The position numbers and the translations under genes were made by a program. From positions 1-16,245 of the forward strand of contig PMYF01000289.1 of NCBI GenBank assembly GCA_003171295.1: a stretch of DNA of 16,245 nt, read 5' to 3'. This DNA is from Acidobacteriota bacterium (GTDB lineage Bacteria; Acidobacteriota; Terriglobia; UBA7540). The notes beneath the pieces were generated by a model that was not told where the DNA came from, searched no databases, and worked only from the letters and a program-made list of their open reading frames with translations. This document shows, in pieces, positions 14,006 through 16,245 of this stretch; position 1 is the first letter of the stretch, and the number at the start of each line of letters is the position of its first letter.

Positions 14006-14344
14006 TTCCCTGCCCCCAGCACGGGAATCCTGATCGGGCGAGGATAGACGAAATTATCTTCTGACGTGGTTTCCAGCGCCTGATCGCTGCCTCTCCCACC
14101 CACCGCCAGTCCTCGTCGGTCACCCATGAACTCGAAGTCTTACAACAAGCTACTGGCGCGTGGCTCGCGCTTCCGAGTGCCGGCCGAAACGGCACGTCTG
14201 AAAGCATGCCCTGACGAATTATTGAACGAACTTAAGTGAGATGACGCAGGGTCACTGGCAAGATTGTGGAAGAAGACATATTCTAGGATGTCTAAACCAG
14301 ACCGGTGTCAGATTAGGACAACACGCTTAGGAGGACCTTCGCGT
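14006..14344. other. Intergenic region with a doubtful 37-codon frame
   Basis: No recognisable gene. A short frame from ATG 14126 to TGA 14237-14239 encodes a basic 37-residue peptide (LLARGSRFRVPAE in the middle, ending ELLNELK) with no Shine-Dalgarno; it may be chance or a scrap. GTGCCG (14177-14182) with CGGCAC (14190-14195) forms a small hairpin inside it. The ribosome-binding site of the next gene, AGGAGG (14329-14334), closes the region. Confidence 0.35.
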
Positions 14345-15124
14345 ATGGCAGCGATGCTTCCAGCGATTTTTCTCGGCCATGGCAATCCCATGAACGCCCT
14401 GCTGAATAACCGTTACACCGAAGGGTGGCGGCGCTTTGGGCAAGAAACAGCAAAACCCAGAGCTGTCCTAGCCGTTTCCGCGCACTGGTTTGTTCCAGGA
14501 ACAGCGGTCACCATCACTACGGTGCCCAAAACCATCCACGATTTCGGAGGGTTTCCGCGCGAGCTCTACCAAGTGCAGTACCCTGCTCCGGGTGATCCCG
14601 AACTCGCCCGCCAAGTGCAGAAGATGCTGGCGCCCTTGCCCGTGAGGCTCGACGAGTCATGGGGATTCGATCATGGAACATGGTCGGTGCTTCGGCATGT
14701 TTATCCCGATGCCGATGTCCCCATCGTGCAACTCAGCATCGACGAAACCCAACCGGCGTCCTTCCATTTTGAGCTTGGCCGGAAGCTTGCCCCGCTACGC
14801 GAGGAAGGGATCCTGATTTTGGGAAGCGGGAACCTGGTCCACAACCTCCATGCTTACGCCTGGGGACAGCAGATAGCGGAGCCCTACGATTGGGCGATTC
14901 GCTTCGAAAACATGGCGAGGGAGAGGCTGATCGCGGGCGACATCCAGCCGCTCATCGAATACGAGAAGCTTGGGCGGGATGCCCAACTTTGCATTCCGAC
15001 GCCGGACCACTACCTGCCGCTCCTGTACGTGATTGCCGGCCGGCAGCAGGGAGAAGTCATCAGCTTCCCGGTCGAAGGCGTGGATGGAGGATCCATCTCG
15101 ATGCTCGCTGTGCAGGTCGGATAA
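14345..15124 (+). CDS. ygiD: 4,5-DOPA extradiol dioxygenase-like enzyme (YgiD/LigB type)
   Basis: A 259-residue member of the class III extradiol dioxygenase superfamily, close in length to E. coli YgiD. Family enzymes use a metal to bind and cleave catechols such as DOPA; the physiological substrate in bacteria is uncertain. Metal-ligand motifs are all present: FLGHGNPM (His12), VSAHWF (His47), GNLVHNLH (His166) and PTPDHYLPLLY (His222); HDFGGFP and FDHGTW add further conserved His residues. ATG 14345 is chosen over an earlier in-frame ATG because it starts two residues before the conserved LPAIFLGHG core and has AGGAGG upstream, though at a 10-nt spacing. There is no signal peptide, so it should be cytoplasmic. 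It looks unrelated to the Tat cluster. The gene symbol denotes the family, not proven orthology. Confidence 0.88.
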   Translation: MAAMLPAIFLGHGNPMNALLNNRYTEGWRRFGQETAKPRAVLAVSAHWFVPGTAVTITTVPKTIHDFGGFPRELYQVQYPAPGDPELARQVQKMLAPLPVRLDESWGFDHGTWSVLRHVYPDADVPIVQLSIDETQPASFHFELGRKLAPLREEGILILGSGNLVHNLHAYAWGQQIAEPYDWAIRFENMARERLIAGDIQPLIEYEKLGRDAQLCIPTPDHYLPLLYVIAGRQQGEVISFPVEGVDGGSISMLAVQVG

Positions 15125-15210
15125 CAGGCCAGCGGGTAGGCCACAAGCCTCGCGGCCATTAACTTTGCGTAAGCCGCGATGGGCGCGGGGCGCATCCGTC
15201 AGGGGACCCC

Positions 15211-16245
15211 ATGGGACAAAAGAGTCTGAGCCGCCACGAGCTACCCCGGAAGCTGGGGTGGCTGGATGCAACCATGATTGTGGTCGGGATCGTCATCGGA
15301 TCGGGCATCTTTCTGCTGCCGAACCTGATTGCTCGAAGCCTGCAATCCCGCGGGGCCATTCTTGCGGTCTGGATCATCTCCGGATTGCTTTCCTATTTCG
15401 GGGCCCTGGCTTACGCCGAGTTGGGCGCGATGCTTCCCGCGACCGGCGGGCAATACGTTTATCTGCGCGAAGCCTACGGCCCGGCGTGTGCCTTCGTCTG
15501 CGGGTGGACCTTCATGCTGGCCGTGCTGTCAGGCGGGATCGCTTTCCTGGCGGTGAGCTTCTCGATCTACGTCGCCCAGTTCGTTCATCTGACGATGGTG
15601 AGTTCGAAACTCCTCGCTGTGGCCCTGATCACCACGCTTTCGGCCGTCAATTACGTGGGAGTGCGAGAAGGCGCGGTGGTTCAGGTTACCTTCACATTTC
15701 TGAAGATCGCGGGCCTGGTCGTGCTGATCGGGAGCGCTTTTCTCAGCCCTCTCTCCGTGCCGGCGGCGCAGTCGGTGGTACCATCCGGGTTTTCTCTCCC
15801 GCACTTTGGCACGGCGATGATCGCCTGCCTGATGGCCTATAACGGCTGGACGTACATCAGCTTTGTGGCAGGAGAGGTGAAGCAGCCGGCCAAGAACCTG
15901 CCCAGGTCTTTGACCCTGGGGATGGTGGTAGTCATGGTACTGTATGTGCTCGCTAACGCCGCCTATCTGAAGGTCATGCCGATTTCGCAGATTGCGGTGA
16001 CGGCGCGGGTCGGGGCCGCGTTGGCCGAGCGGACTATGGGGTCAACCGGCGCCCTGCTCGTGTCGCTGACCGTGCTGATCTCGATTATAGGGGCGATCAA
16101 TGGCTGCATTCTCACCTCGGCGCGCATCCCCTTCGCCCAGGCCCAGGACGGCCTTTTCTTTCGCCGTTTCGGCCGCGTCCACCCGCGATTTGAGACACCC
16201 GGGTTTGCCATCGTGATTCAAGGCCTCTGGACCGCGGTCCTGGTC
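15211..16245 (+). CDS. APC-family amino acid permease (3' end beyond window)
   Basis: An amino acid-polyamine-organocation (APC) transporter of the LAT/SteT/YfnA type; 345 codons are present and the window cuts it. Evidence: RKLGWLDATMIVVGIVIGSG with the unwound TM1 motif GSGIF; AYAELGAMLPATGGQYVYLR for TM2-TM3; MAYNGWTYISFVAGEVKQPA with the TM6 break and the EVKQPAKNLPRS loop; and SARIPFAQAQDGLFFRRF before TM9. At least eight hydrophobic helices are visible, with no frameshift. The ATG at 15211 follows AGGGGA (15201-15206) with a short 4-nt spacing. The 86-nt gap after the dioxygenase gene, with no hairpin between, allows cotranscription. Substrate specificity cannot be read; a neutral amino acid exchanger is one possibility. 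Confidence 0.9.
   Translation, partial: MGQKSLSRHELPRKLGWLDATMIVVGIVIGSGIFLLPNLIARSLQSRGAILAVWIISGLLSYFGALAYAELGAMLPATGGQYVYLREAYGPACAFVCGWTFMLAVLSGGIAFLAVSFSIYVAQFVHLTMVSSKLLAVALITTLSAVNYVGVREGAVVQVTFTFLKIAGLVVLIGSAFLSPLSVPAAQSVVPSGFSLPHFGTAMIACLMAYNGWTYISFVAGEVKQPAKNLPRSLTLGMVVVMVLYVLANAAYLKVMPISQIAVTARVGAALAERTMGSTGALLVSLTVLISIIGAINGCILTSARIPFAQAQDGLFFRRFGRVHPRFETPGFAIVIQGLWTAVLV

Noticed and set aside
14126..14239. 37-codon small protein gene
   Set aside because: No Shine-Dalgarno and no recognisable features; short open frames like this are expected by chance, so it is only mentioned in the intergenic entry.
15033..15842. Plus-strand open frame (269 codons) overlapping the dioxygenase end and the permease start
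   Set aside because: Out of frame with two clearly recognisable proteins; the Arg/Gly-rich translation has no membrane or enzyme features. The permease frame starting at 15211 explains the region.

Overview
This is a GC-rich bacterial window with strong ribosome-binding sites. Its main feature is a set of proteins carrying N-terminal twin-arginine (Tat) signals: four intact DegT/DnrJ/EryC1/StrS-type PLP aminotransferases, a TIM-barrel-like protein and a neutral-ceramidase-like protein. Paralogous Tat-tagged DegT proteins, REP-like palindromes, a REP-associated tyrosine transposase (RAYT) remnant and an IS1380-type remnant together suggest Acidobacteriota (Solibacter/Bryobacter-like), or less likely Verrucomicrobiota or Planctomycetota. 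This assignment is inference; there is no rRNA or other phylogenetic marker in the window.

Layout. 1-1700: a small four-helix membrane protein, then a decayed stretch with two palindromes, a RAYT pseudogene broken by a stop codon, and directly joined to it an orphan C-terminal fragment of a DegT aminotransferase. 1710-5839: a compact plus-strand block of DegT-1, a SulP (SLC26-type) anion permease without a STAS domain and probably starting at CTG, and DegT-2. 5840-7660: a rearranged stretch with an IS1380-type transposase remnant, the Tat-tagged TIM-barrel-like gene, and a second copy of the 3' end of DegT-2 including its downstream leader. 7661-9007: DegT-3, whose Shine-Dalgarno lies inside that duplicated leader. 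9131-12135 (minus strand, convergent with the above): ceramidase-like gene followed by DegT-4. 12136-12862: intergenic, with two REP-like palindromes. 12863-14005: secreted NHL/beta-propeller-like protein. 14345-15124: 4,5-DOPA-extradiol-dioxygenase-like enzyme (YgiD family). 15211 to the end: APC-family amino acid permease, cut by the window edge.

How it may work together. All four DegT proteins keep the PLP-binding Asp and the Schiff-base Lys 29 residues apart, so they look like catalytically competent enzymes. Known members of this fold mostly transaminate nucleotide-linked sugars in the cytoplasm, so export of several folded, PLP-loaded paralogs is unexpected. Tat is the route used for folded, cofactor-containing proteins. 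A periplasmic or surface amino-sugar or amino-compound pathway, with SulP supplying an anion and the ceramidase-like, TIM-barrel-like and propeller proteins acting in the same compartment, is a reasonable but unproven reading. The locus also records gene duplication and decay: at least six DegT copies (four intact, two fragments) lie within about 9.4 kb.
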